A stretch of 11,926 nt of DNA from an uncultured Verrucomicrobiota bacterium (GCA_903905395.1 CAIVGD010000365.1:1-11926), one strand, 5' to 3'; counted from the first letter of the stretch, positions 1 to 8,165 are shown. The notes: generated by a model from the sequence alone, not told the origin. Program-made: numbers and translations.

Positions 1-115
1 CCAGCATTTCATCCACGGTGATGGGCGGGGAGCTGTCGCCCTCCTCGTTCAGCAGCGTGAGCTTTGATTTGCTTTTGATCTTCAGCTTTTTCCGCTGGGG
101 CAGGATTTCGGCCAT
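1..115 (-). CDS. Partial minus-strand coding region, unknown product
   Basis: Read on the minus strand, this stretch is open from an ATG at 113-115 to the window edge, and the same frame stays open further upstream. The peptide begins MAEILPQRKKLKIKSKSKLT and continues with an acidic, Ser/Pro-containing part ending near VDEML. Third codon positions are mostly G or C, as in the neighbouring genes, whereas the other minus-strand frames and two plus-strand frames hit stops. A GAGGAG lies three bases before the ATG, a rather short spacing, so the ATG may be internal to a longer gene. I do not recognise the family. It points away from mrdA, and the mrdA reading frame does not continue into it, so it may be a different locus joined by rearrangement or misassembly. 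Confidence 0.35.
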   Translation of the reverse strand, partial: MAEILPQRKKLKIKSKSKLTLLNEEGDSSPPITVDEML

Positions 116-148
116 GAGCTCCTCGTTGGACCCGATGGCAACGCCGTC

Positions 149-994
149 TTGTCGGGAGAGGATCCGGGCACGATGCCGGGTCGACAGTGGATGGAGAACC
201 GGATGGCTCAGCGGAAAAACGCCTACAAGGAAAAAATCGAGGTTTGGGTCGCCGAAGGTCACAAGGCGCCGCGTCCCACTCCGCCGGCGGTGGAGAAGTG
301 GAGCGACGGGCACACGGCCAACACTTCGATCGGGCAGGGCTATGTGCGGGTGACCCCCTTGCAAATGGCCGTGATGATCTCAGCCGTGGCTAACGGAGGA
401 ACCGTCTATCAACCGCGTTTGGTGCAGGGGATCGGGCAGACGACGGAGCACGGAACCCGGGCCACCCGGGAATTTCCGGCGGCGGTGAAGCGCGGTGATC
501 TCGGGGTCAAACCCGAAAATCTGGCCGCGATCCGGGAGGGGTTGCGCGCAGTCGTCACCGAGGGAACTGGAAAAAACGCCGCAGTAAAGGATGTCGAAGT
601 GGCGGGTAAGACCGGTTCCGCGCAGTTCGTCACACGGATCGGGGACAGCACCGTGAAGGACACACGCACCTGGTTCACGGGATTTGCTCCGCTGAATGAA
701 CCGAAGTACGTGGTCATCGTCATGGTTGAGGGTGGCGTCTCTGGAGGATCGACATGCGCCCCTCTGGCTTCGGAAATTCTCGCAAAATTGTTTGAGATGG
801 AAAAAGGGGTCGCTCCGCAAATGGTTTATCAGGCGCCGGTCGTAGGACATTTTCACGGGGTGATCGCCTCGGATGGATCGTACCAGCCTCCCGGGAGTAC
901 GGATGACGATGATACCGGAGGCTTGAGCGGGTTTTTCAACTGGTTGGACGAGGGATTCGGCGGCGGAGCGAGCCGCGGATTGAGGAGACGCTGA
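149..994 (+). CDS. mrdA: Penicillin-binding protein 2, C-terminal part of transpeptidase domain (5' truncated)
   Basis: This is the C-terminal part of PBP2, the class B transpeptidase that cross-links lateral-wall peptidoglycan with RodA in the elongasome. Counting from the TTG at 149, residues 5-15 (DPGTMPGRQWM) match the PBP2 segment just before the conserved IGQGYVRVTPLQM (61-73), and the KTG active-site triad is K154-T155-G156, followed by SAQ. The N-terminal anchor, the dimerisation domain and the catalytic SxxK and SxN motifs are absent. In this frame a stop occurs at 65-67 and the codons between 68 and about 145 do not resemble PBP2, so 149 marks where homology begins and is not a genuine start. 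The tail (about 250-281) has an acidic DDDD run and a Gly/Arg-rich end. The stop overlaps the rodA start (TGATG). Family assignment is firm; the gene is incomplete here. Confidence 0.9.
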   Translation: MSGEDPGTMPGRQWMENRMAQRKNAYKEKIEVWVAEGHKAPRPTPPAVEKWSDGHTANTSIGQGYVRVTPLQMAVMISAVANGGTVYQPRLVQGIGQTTEHGTRATREFPAAVKRGDLGVKPENLAAIREGLRAVVTEGTGKNAAVKDVEVAGKTGSAQFVTRIGDSTVKDTRTWFTGFAPLNEPKYVVIVMVEGGVSGGSTCAPLASEILAKLFEMEKGVAPQMVYQAPVVGHFHGVIASDGSYQPPGSTDDDDTGGLSGFFNWLDEGFGGGASRGLRRR

Positions 995-2127
995 TGTCCA
1001 AGAATCGTTCTTGGAAGAGCCTGCACTGGCTGAGTTTCTTGATCATGGTGGGGCTCTGCACCGTGGGGATCATGGTAATCTACAGTGCCACCCACACCAG
1101 CGAAGCGGCGGATCTGCGCAATGCGGCCATTCAGCAGGCTGCGTGGGTGGGGTTGGGGCTGGCTTGTTTTCTGGTGCTTTCTTTTTCCGACTATCACCGC
1201 TGGGTGGCCCACGGGTGGTTTTGGTTCGGCGCAGGGTTGTTTTTGCTGGTTCTAGTGCTGGTGTTCGGACGGGAAGTGAACGGAGCGAAGAGTTGGATCC
1301 GATTCGGGCCCGTCGGATTTCAGCCGGCCGAGATCATGAAGCTGGCGTTTCTGGCCGGCGCCTGCGCTCTCCTCGTCTTACTGCGCGATCGGATCCAGCA
1401 GTTCCGCACCGTGCTCGCCCTCCTCGGGTTGGCCCTGATTCCCGTCATCCTCATTCTCCGACAGCCCGACCTTGGATCCGCAGCGGTTTTTCTTCCCATG
1501 TGTTTCGGACTCCTTTTTGCGGGCGGAACCAGACTGCGCTACCTCATGGTGCCTGCCGCGCTCGGGCTTGTCGCAGTTTTGGCGATTTATATTTACGTGG
1601 GCGAGATGGGCAAGGAATTGCCTTTTCTCAAGACCTATCAGAACAACAGGATCCGGACCTTTTTTGATCCCAACCTCGATCCGCTGGGTGCCGGTTGGAC
1701 GATCCGCCAATCGATCATCGCAATCGGCTCGGGCGGGGTGACGGGCAAGGGCTATCTGCACGGCGACCAGAACCTCTACGGCTTCCTGCCCAAGAACATC
1801 GCCTATAACGATTTTATCTTTTCCGTGCTTGGGGAGGAAGGGGGGTTTTTCGGGGGGGCGGCGCTAATTCTCGGCCAGTCCGCTTTGCTTCTCTGCATCG
1901 CCTGGATTGGATGGCGCGCCCCGGATTTTACGGGACGGGTGCTCGCTGGGGGCGTGCTCGGAATGCTTTTCACACATTTTTTCATCAACGTGGGAATGAC
2001 GATCAAGGTGGTACCCATCACCGGCATTCCCCTTCCTTTTGTGAGTTACGGAGGAACCTTCTTGGCCGTGTGTATGGCCGCGATGGGATTGATGCAAAGT
2101 ATCTGGAGGCAGCGGCAGTTGGGTTGA
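994..2127 (+). CDS. rodA: Rod shape-determining protein RodA, SEDS-family peptidoglycan glycosyltransferase
   Basis: RodA polymerises glycan strands from lipid II in the inner membrane and works with PBP2, encoded just upstream. The 377-residue length is normal for the family (E. coli about 370), and hydrophobic segments are spread along the protein as expected for about ten membrane helices. SEDS signatures seen are QPAEIMKL (110-117), QPDLGSA (157-163, D159), the FFDP..DPLGAGW region (224-235), DFIFSVLGEEGG (273-284) and the C-terminal TGIPLPFVSYGG (343-354). D273 matches the essential Asp of the SEDS active site by position in the DFIF motif. FtsW and SpoVE are homologous alternatives, but pairing with mrdA favours RodA. 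The ATG at 994 overlaps the mrdA stop by one base and has a GAGGAG at 982-987, so the start is well supported and translation is probably coupled. Confidence 0.95.
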   Translation: MSKNRSWKSLHWLSFLIMVGLCTVGIMVIYSATHTSEAADLRNAAIQQAAWVGLGLACFLVLSFSDYHRWVAHGWFWFGAGLFLLVLVLVFGREVNGAKSWIRFGPVGFQPAEIMKLAFLAGACALLVLLRDRIQQFRTVLALLGLALIPVILILRQPDLGSAAVFLPMCFGLLFAGGTRLRYLMVPAALGLVAVLAIYIYVGEMGKELPFLKTYQNNRIRTFFDPNLDPLGAGWTIRQSIIAIGSGGVTGKGYLHGDQNLYGFLPKNIAYNDFIFSVLGEEGGFFGGAALILGQSALLLCIAWIGWRAPDFTGRVLAGGVLGMLFTHFFINVGMTIKVVPITGIPLPFVSYGGTFLAVCMAAMGLMQSIWRQRQLG

Positions 2128-2161
2128 ACCCAAACCGCGCCCCGGGAAAGGAAACCAAATC

Positions 2162-3733
2162 ATGATATTGGAAAAGATTAAACGTATGTTCGGAGTCAAA
2201 TCGAAGGAGGAGCGCCGCAGTCTGCTCCTCTCCGTTGAGCCACTGGAGAAGCGGGTGGCCCTCCTAGAGGGCGGAGTGGTGGAGGAGTTCTCCATCGAAC
2301 GCGAAGGGGATCGGAGCATCTCTGGCAACATCTACAAGGCGCGCGTCCATAATGTGGAGCCGTCCCTCAAGGCGCTCTTTGTCGATATCGGCCTGGAGAA
2401 AAATGGCTTCCTTCACTTCTGGGATGCCGTCCCGGCGGCGATGGACGAACAGATCGAGGCGGTGGAGCGCCGCGGCAATCGCGGCCGCAAGCCGCGGATC
2501 ACTAGCAATGATATCCCGCGACTTTATCCCGCAGGGGCGGAGGTCATCGTTCAAGTCAACAAGGGCCCGATCGGCACTAAGGGGGCCCGAGTTACCACCA
2601 ACCTTAGTCTGCCCGGCCGTTACCTCGTCCTAATGCCGTTTGGGGAGATGAGCGGGGTGTCCCGTAAAATCGAAGATCCCGCGGAACGGACCCGACTGCG
2701 CAAAATTCTTCAGGAGCTCGACGTGCCGGATGGCATGGGGGTGATCCTGCGCACGAACGGCGAAGGCCTGCAGACCCGCTACTTTGTCCGCGATCTGGCT
2801 CTCTTGCTGGAGCAGTGGCGCAAGGTTGAGGAGGGGATGCGGAGTAAAAACGCCCCAGCCGTGCTTCTCGAGGAGCCGGATCTGGTCGAACGCTCGGTGC
2901 GCGACTTCCTCACCGAGGAGGTCGACGAGGTGCTCGTTGACAATGAGGATGCGGAAAAACGCGTGCGCGACATGGTCGGCGCCATCTCCAAGCGGTCTCT
3001 GCGCAAAGTGAAACGCCATCTGGCTCCCGAGCCACTCTTCGAGGCGTATGGAGTCAACCGGCAGATTGAGAATGCCCTGCGGCGGCAGATCTGGCTGAAG
3101 TCGGGCGCGTATCTCGTGGTGGACGAAACGGAGGCTCTGGTTTCCATCGACGTGAATACTGGCAAGTCGCGGGGTGGCAAGGATCATGACGACACGATCC
3201 TCCGGACGAACCTCGAGGCGGCAGAGGAGGCGGCACGCCAGCTCAGGCTTAGAAACTTGGGCGGCATCATCGTCATCGATTTCATCGATATGCGGGCTCG
3301 CCGGGATCAGATCGCCGTGTACGAGAAGTTCAAGCAGTGCCTGCGGCGAGACCGGGCACGGACCAACACTTTGCCGATCTCCCAGCTGGGTCTGCTCGAG
3401 ATGACGCGGCAGAGAGTGCAGGAAAGCATCCGCAAGGCGGTGCACATGGAGTGTCCGTGTTGCCGAGGCAAGGGCATGGTGAAGTCCTTCGAGACGATGA
3501 GTGTGGAAATCCAGCGGGAGATCAGCCGGGTTTTACGAACCCATCCCGATGTGCATGAAATCAAGATCACCGTTCATCCTGGCGTTTTGCATCGCCTGCG
3601 CACCGAGGACGACGAACTTCTCGCCCAACTCCAACGGCGCTCCACCGGGCAGTTCAGCTTCAAGGCGGATCCGAATGCGAATGTGGAGGACTTTAAAATC
3701 CTAAACGCCGCCACGGACCAGCCTCTCGAGTGA
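2162..3733 (+). CDS. rng: Ribonuclease G (RNase E/G family endoribonuclease)
   Basis: This single-strand-specific endoribonuclease takes part in rRNA 5'-end maturation and mRNA turnover. At 523 residues it has only the catalytic half of RNase E and lacks a long degradosome scaffold tail, so RNase G fits best. The N-terminal S1-like region (about 40-150) includes SGNIYKARVHNVEPSLKALF and carries a basic, Arg-rich stretch near 103-112. The catalytic core has SIDVNTGKSRGG (328-339) and GGIIVIDFIDM (367-377); D330 and D373 have the same 43-residue spacing as the metal-binding D303 and D346 of E. coli RNase E. The Zn-link appears as CPCC (C431 and C434), also at the expected distance. An AAAGGAAA at 2147-2154 precedes the ATG. 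The gene follows rodA after 34 bases. In E. coli rng also lies in a cell-shape operon (mre), so this neighbourhood is expected. Confidence 0.95.
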   Translation: MILEKIKRMFGVKSKEERRSLLLSVEPLEKRVALLEGGVVEEFSIEREGDRSISGNIYKARVHNVEPSLKALFVDIGLEKNGFLHFWDAVPAAMDEQIEAVERRGNRGRKPRITSNDIPRLYPAGAEVIVQVNKGPIGTKGARVTTNLSLPGRYLVLMPFGEMSGVSRKIEDPAERTRLRKILQELDVPDGMGVILRTNGEGLQTRYFVRDLALLLEQWRKVEEGMRSKNAPAVLLEEPDLVERSVRDFLTEEVDEVLVDNEDAEKRVRDMVGAISKRSLRKVKRHLAPEPLFEAYGVNRQIENALRRQIWLKSGAYLVVDETEALVSIDVNTGKSRGGKDHDDTILRTNLEAAEEAARQLRLRNLGGIIVIDFIDMRARRDQIAVYEKFKQCLRRDRARTNTLPISQLGLLEMTRQRVQESIRKAVHMECPCCRGKGMVKSFETMSVEIQREISRVLRTHPDVHEIKITVHPGVLHRLRTEDDELLAQLQRRSTGQFSFKADPNANVEDFKILNAATDQPLE

Positions 3734-6498
3734 CGGCGGAGTCCGGCTTCGGGTTGGCCACACCCGCTTCCCCCGCAGTGGGGGAGGCCGGGATCCAAGG
3801 AATTTTGGCACGGACCAAGCAGGCTCTGGCCGATGCGGCAGGGGTTCCACCCGCCGAGCGGCTGGAGAGAGTTCGCCAGTTCATCAAGCTCGAGCAGCAG
3901 AGATTGGCCGAACAGGCTCGGGCCGGAATCCCGGGTTTGGAACTGGCCCACCAGCGTTCCCAACTGCTCTCGGCGGTGCTCGTCCATCTGTGGGAACAGG
4001 CGGGCGGATCGGTCGCCAGCCACGGCTTGGTCATGGGTGCGGTGGGAGGGTTTGGACGTCAGGAAATGAGCCCAGCCAGTGATATCGATCTCGTCTTTAT
4101 CCGGGAAGGGACTTCGAACCAAGCGGCCGAGGAAGTGGTGAAGCAGATCCTCTACGTGCTATGGGATATCGGTTGCAAGGTGGGGCATGCTTGCCGGACC
4201 ATCCCCGAGACGATCGAGCGGGCGGAAGCGGAGCCGTTGATCAAGACGGCGTTGCTGGATGCCCGCCGTCTCGCCGGATCGGAACGGCTGTGGAAAAAAC
4301 TTCAGACGGAGTACACCCGCCGCAGTCAGACCCGCCACGTCGAGGAGTATTTATCGTGGAGACTGGAGAATCAGAGTTCGCGCCACACCAAGGAGGGGAA
4401 AACAGTTTTTGTCCAAGAGCCGAACATCAAGACGGGCGTGGGAGGACTCCGGGATTTTCACAATCTACGCTGGGTGGGCCGAATGTGCGGGGAGGGAGGC
4501 ACGCTGGAGGAGTTGGTACAGAAGGGCTGGCTGGGCGTGGCGGAGTCCGCTCAAGCGCAAAGGGCTTTTGCCTTTCTCATCACCCTGCGGGAGTGGCTGC
4601 ACAACCTGCAGGGCGGACCAGGGGATGTCCTCACCCTACGTTTGCAGGGGGAACTGGCGGTGGTCATGGGATATCCCCAGCCGAATATCCTGCGGAAAAG
4701 CGAGGCACTCATGCGTGAGGTTTACGGCCATATGCAGGCGATCCACCTGATCTGCAATCCCGCAGCCACCCGACTCTGCCAACAGAGAACTGGCAAACCG
4801 CGTGGCCTCTGGTCCTTTTTTTCCGGATGGAAGGGGACTCGGAGGGCGGCGGATGGCTTCGTGCTCACGGGGGCCGAGTTGGGTGCGGAAAACCCACAGG
4901 TCTTTTCCCAAGATCCCGCCCGCATGATCCGGGTGTTCCGCATCCTTCAAGATCAGGGTTCGGTTCCGAGCGTGGAACTCACCACCCTCCTGCGCTCCAA
5001 TTTCAGCCTCTTGACGGAGGAACTGGTTCAACAAAAAGAAGTGCAGGAGACTTTCCTTCATATTCTCCGGCAGAAGGGCAAGGTCGCCCGCATCCTCCGG
5101 CTGATGCATGAAAACGGGGTGCTCGGAAGGATGATCCCCGAGTTCGCCCCGCTGACCTGTCTGGTCCAGCACGAATTCTTTCACCGCTACACCGCCGATG
5201 AACACACCTTGGTATGTCTGGAACAGTTGGATGCCATGCTCCACTCCGACGAGCCGGATCTGCGGAAGTACGCGGAGCTGTACGCCCGGGTCGAGGTTCC
5301 GGAAATCCTCGCTCTGGCCGTGCTTCTGCATGACACGGGGAAGGCGGAATTATCCCGGAATCACGAGGAGATGGGGGCGGTGAATGCCGCTCTGGTGGCA
5401 CGACGGTTTCACTTTAGTGGCAGGGAACTCGGTCTCATGACCTTTCTCGTCGATCATCATACGACGCTGGGAACGTTCGCCCGGAAGAATCTCGATGAGT
5501 CGGAAACCATTCGGGCTCTGGCTCGGATTGTGCAGGATGAGGAAATACTGGACCTGCTCATGCTCATCTCTGCGGCGGATGTCCGCGCCGTGGCGGGGCG
5601 GAACAACTGGTCGTACTGGCGGGAACTGCTCGTCTGGGATCTCTACCGCAGAACGCAACAAATGCTGGCGGGGGAGGACGAGTTCCTGCGCGCGGAGGAG
5701 CAGAAAAGGGTGGGACGGGCCGAGCAGGTGAAAGCCGTTCTCGCCGGGGAATTTAACAAAGAGGAAGTGCAGATCCATCTGGACCGGATGGGTCCGTCCT
5801 ATCTCCGGCAATGTCCGGCTGATTTGGTGGCACGGCATGTCCGTGCAGTGCACAGTTTTCTGGAGCGCCGCGTCTCAGGCCCGGATGCGCTGGTGCCCTT
5901 GGTGGAGTGGGCGGACCAACCCGAGGAGGGGAGCACCGAGGTGCTGGTGGTCACGTGGAACCGGGAGAAACTTTTTTGCAAGATTGCGGGAAGCTTTGCC
6001 GTCGCCGGCCTGAACATTCTTCGGGCGAACATTTTCACGCGAAGCGACGACGTGGTGGTCGACACCTTCCGGATTTGTAATGAGCGGATGGAACCGGTGA
6101 GTCACCGGGTCGATCGCGGGATTTTTGAAAAAACCCTCACCGAGGCGTTGGGCGTGACGAAAGATCATCTGGCAGAGCGACTCGCCGGACAGGGACCAAC
6201 CCTTTGGCAAAAAGCCCTCGGGGAAGCGGATTTTCCCGCCAGCCTGCGGGTGGACACGGAGAGCGAACCCGGCCGGACTCTGGTGCATGTCGAGGCCCCC
6301 GACCGCGTGGGTCTTCTCCATGCGTTGACGAGCGCGATCTCCGACGAGGGGATGCACATTTCCGGCGCGCGCATCACCACCGAGAAGGGGGCCGCGTTGG
6401 ATACCTTCAGCCTGGTGGATGGTGAGGGAAAGCCTGTGACCGATCCGGCATGGCACGAGCGGCTTTTGCTACACCTCAGGCAGGTGGTCAGCCGATGA
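3730..6498 (+). CDS. glnD: Bifunctional [protein-PII] uridylyltransferase / uridylyl-removing enzyme
   Basis: GlnD senses glutamine and adds UMP to, or removes it from, PII proteins, setting glutamine synthetase activity and nitrogen-regulated transcription. The 922 residues match the family (E. coli 890). The nucleotidyltransferase motif is GGFGRQEMSPASDIDLVF (106-123, metal ligands D118 and D120). The GlnD-typical GVGGLRDF follows at 236-243. The HD uridylyl-removing domain has HRYTADEH (485-492), HDTGK (534-538) and VDHH (574-577). Two ACT domains lie at about 737-810 and 848-918, the second with VEAPDRVGLLHALTSAI. Both catalytic domains appear intact. The GTG at 3730 overlaps the rng stop by four bases, but no clear Shine-Dalgarno precedes it. 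A TTG at 3805 has AAGGA at 3797-3801 and would leave the hairpin outside the gene; family similarity starts after either position. No PII gene is in view. Confidence 0.93.
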   Translation: MTAESGFGLATPASPAVGEAGIQGILARTKQALADAAGVPPAERLERVRQFIKLEQQRLAEQARAGIPGLELAHQRSQLLSAVLVHLWEQAGGSVASHGLVMGAVGGFGRQEMSPASDIDLVFIREGTSNQAAEEVVKQILYVLWDIGCKVGHACRTIPETIERAEAEPLIKTALLDARRLAGSERLWKKLQTEYTRRSQTRHVEEYLSWRLENQSSRHTKEGKTVFVQEPNIKTGVGGLRDFHNLRWVGRMCGEGGTLEELVQKGWLGVAESAQAQRAFAFLITLREWLHNLQGGPGDVLTLRLQGELAVVMGYPQPNILRKSEALMREVYGHMQAIHLICNPAATRLCQQRTGKPRGLWSFFSGWKGTRRAADGFVLTGAELGAENPQVFSQDPARMIRVFRILQDQGSVPSVELTTLLRSNFSLLTEELVQQKEVQETFLHILRQKGKVARILRLMHENGVLGRMIPEFAPLTCLVQHEFFHRYTADEHTLVCLEQLDAMLHSDEPDLRKYAELYARVEVPEILALAVLLHDTGKAELSRNHEEMGAVNAALVARRFHFSGRELGLMTFLVDHHTTLGTFARKNLDESETIRALARIVQDEEILDLLMLISAADVRAVAGRNNWSYWRELLVWDLYRRTQQMLAGEDEFLRAEEQKRVGRAEQVKAVLAGEFNKEEVQIHLDRMGPSYLRQCPADLVARHVRAVHSFLERRVSGPDALVPLVEWADQPEEGSTEVLVVTWNREKLFCKIAGSFAVAGLNILRANIFTRSDDVVVDTFRICNERMEPVSHRVDRGIFEKTLTEALGVTKDHLAERLAGQGPTLWQKALGEADFPASLRVDTESEPGRTLVHVEAPDRVGLLHALTSAISDEGMHISGARITTEKGAALDTFSLVDGEGKPVTDPAWHERLLLHLRQVVSR
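3763..3792 (+). repeat. GC-rich inverted repeat / hairpin at the rng-glnD junction
   Basis: GCTTCCCCC (3766-3774) pairs with GGGGGAGGC (3780-3788) around a five-base loop GCAGT, with one G-U pair. After a single bulged C at 3789, CCC (3763-3765) pairs with GGG (3790-3792), giving about 12 base pairs. It lies 30-60 bases after the rng stop and inside the first codons of glnD if that gene starts at GTG 3730. It has no following U-run, so it is not a typical intrinsic terminator. Its form resembles REP-type palindromes, an RNA processing or stability element, or a translation-damping hairpin. The pairing is seen; the function is inference. Confidence 0.55.
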
Positions 6499-8165
6499 AA
6501 GCGGGATCCGCGCGGCTGGGGATCCAGCCCCAGGATCTTTTGCATCCACGGCGGCTGGTGCAACGGGTTCTGGCCAGAATCCAAAAAGAATTCCGAGCGG
6601 AGAGGGCGGCTCTCTATCTGGTGAATCCCAACCGAGGGGATTTGGAGATTGAGGCGGCGGTGGGGGTCTCGCGAGCGGTGAGGGAAAGACATCTGCCTCT
6701 CGGACAGGGAGTGGTGGGCTGGGTTGCCAGCCGAGGTACGGCGGCTCGGGCGGATCTGCACGAGATTCCAGGAGGCTTGGGCCAAGGCGGTAGCGAGATG
6801 GCCGCCCCTCTCACCGGGAGGGACAACCTCCTCGGCGTCCTCGCGGTGGGCACTCGAAAAAAAAACTTTTTCCATCCCGGACAGGAAACGGAATTGGCAG
6901 AAATAGCTCGGGAAGCGGCCGGGTGGCTGCGCCTCGCTTGGCGCGTGGCTGGAACCCGGGAGGAGAGTCAACGCTCCGCCGCCTTGGCGGAGGTGGGGGC
7001 GGCCATCGGAGCTGAAGAAACCGTTTCCGCCATCTTACTTCAGGTCGCTCGGGAGTCGGCGCGACTCTGCGGGGCCAATCTGGCTTCGCTATTTCTGCTC
7101 GAGCCGAAGTCGAATGAACTGCGACTGGAGGTCTGTGTCGGGGGATCCCGCCGGTACCGCAGCCAGCCGCCGCTCTCATCGGCCGAGACCGCCCTCGGAT
7201 ATGTCGTGCGCCGCCGCCGACCCTTTTCCGTGAGTAACGTTTCGGAGAGTCCGCAGGATCCCCACACCGAACTCATCCGGCAGGAGGGGATCGTATCGTT
7301 TTTTGCGGTTCCCTTGGCGGAAAAAAACAAAGCGGTGGGGGTTTTGTGCGTAGGTACGGAAAAGTCGCGAAGATTTCCCGACGCGGAGATTCGTTTGCTC
7401 GAGGGATTGGCAGGTCTGGCCGCCGCCGCGCTGAAACGGGCCAAGTTGGCCGCGCGCTTGGATCAGACGGAGGGGGAACTGCGCACCCGCGAACGCCTTT
7501 CCTCGCTCGGAATGCTGGCGGCGGAGGTCGCTCACGAAGTCCGCAATCCCCTCGCGGTCATCCGGATGCTCTGGCACACCGCGATTCGCGGCCTGAAACC
7601 CAGCGAGGAACAAGCGCGTGATCTGAGCTTGATCGAAACCAAACTCGGCCAGATGAACGGCATCCTGGATCGGATTCTCAATCTCGCCCGCTCGGCCGAT
7701 CCGCAGATGGGGGAGGTGAATGCCAGGGAAGTTATGGAGGAAGTCGCCCTGCTCACGAGGACCAAACTTTCCGCGGCGCGTATCCGTCTGACTTTAAAAC
7801 TACCTGCGTCTCGTACGGCTCGGATCCGCGGGGATCGTTCCCAATTAGAGCAGGCGGTGCTCAACCTTGTGCTCAACGCCTTGGAGGCGATGAGCCAGGG
7901 GGGAGATCTAAAACTTGGGGTGGTGGCGCGAGCTGATGAAGTGGTGTTGATCGTCCAAGATACGGGACGGGGAATGGAGAAGGAAGTGTCGGCTCGTCTC
8001 TTCGAGCCTTTCTTATCGCGCCGTCTGGGGGGGACAGGGCTGGGGTTGGCCCTCGTCCGCCGGACCGTAGAGGCTCATGGGGGACGTCTCCGGGTGAATT
8101 CCAAACCCGGCCAAGGAACAAAAGTGGAAATCCGACTACCCGCTTGGGTCGACCCGCAGGTTTAG
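6495..8165 (+). CDS. Soluble sensor histidine kinase with two GAF domains
   Basis: This is a cytosolic two-component sensor kinase of 556 residues with no membrane segment. GAF1 spans about 15-145 (GQGVVGWVASR at 70-80, AAPLTGRDNLLGVLAVGT at 103-120). GAF2 spans about 165-315 (ALGYVVRRRRPFSVSNV at 233-249, FAVPLAEKNKAVGVLCVGT at 270-288). The dimerisation/phosphoacceptor helix has LAAEVAHEVRNPLAVI with phospho-acceptor H347. The ATPase domain shows the N box around N461, G1 DTGRGM (489-494), the F box LFEPFL (502-507) and G2 GGTGLGLAL (512-520). The ATG at 6495 overlaps the glnD stop (ATGA); an in-frame upstream start would lie inside the ACT2 coding sequence and is not favoured. No receiver domain or response-regulator gene is present. 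Position after glnD suggests an NtrB-like or other nitrogen/carbon-sensing role, but the ligand is unknown. Confidence 0.9.
   Translation: MKAGSARLGIQPQDLLHPRRLVQRVLARIQKEFRAERAALYLVNPNRGDLEIEAAVGVSRAVRERHLPLGQGVVGWVASRGTAARADLHEIPGGLGQGGSEMAAPLTGRDNLLGVLAVGTRKKNFFHPGQETELAEIAREAAGWLRLAWRVAGTREESQRSAALAEVGAAIGAEETVSAILLQVARESARLCGANLASLFLLEPKSNELRLEVCVGGSRRYRSQPPLSSAETALGYVVRRRRPFSVSNVSESPQDPHTELIRQEGIVSFFAVPLAEKNKAVGVLCVGTEKSRRFPDAEIRLLEGLAGLAAAALKRAKLAARLDQTEGELRTRERLSSLGMLAAEVAHEVRNPLAVIRMLWHTAIRGLKPSEEQARDLSLIETKLGQMNGILDRILNLARSADPQMGEVNAREVMEEVALLTRTKLSAARIRLTLKLPASRTARIRGDRSQLEQAVLNLVLNALEAMSQGGDLKLGVVARADEVVLIVQDTGRGMEKEVSARLFEPFLSRRLGGTGLGLALVRRTVEAHGGRLRVNSKPGQGTKVEIRLPAWVDPQV

Noticed and set aside
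2630..3445. Long minus-strand open frame (271 codons) opposite rng
   Set aside because: It lies wholly opposite the catalytic core of RNase G, has no recognisable domain, and is the expected mirror of a GC-rich gene.
3763..3792. Intrinsic terminator after rng
   Set aside because: The stem is strong but no U-run follows; the next bases are ATCCAAGG, and glnD continues downstream, so termination here is not supported.
6165..6971. Minus-strand open frame (268 codons) spanning the glnD/kinase junction
   Set aside because: It runs opposite the second ACT domain and GAF1, both clearly coding on the plus strand; its composition is that of a shadow frame.
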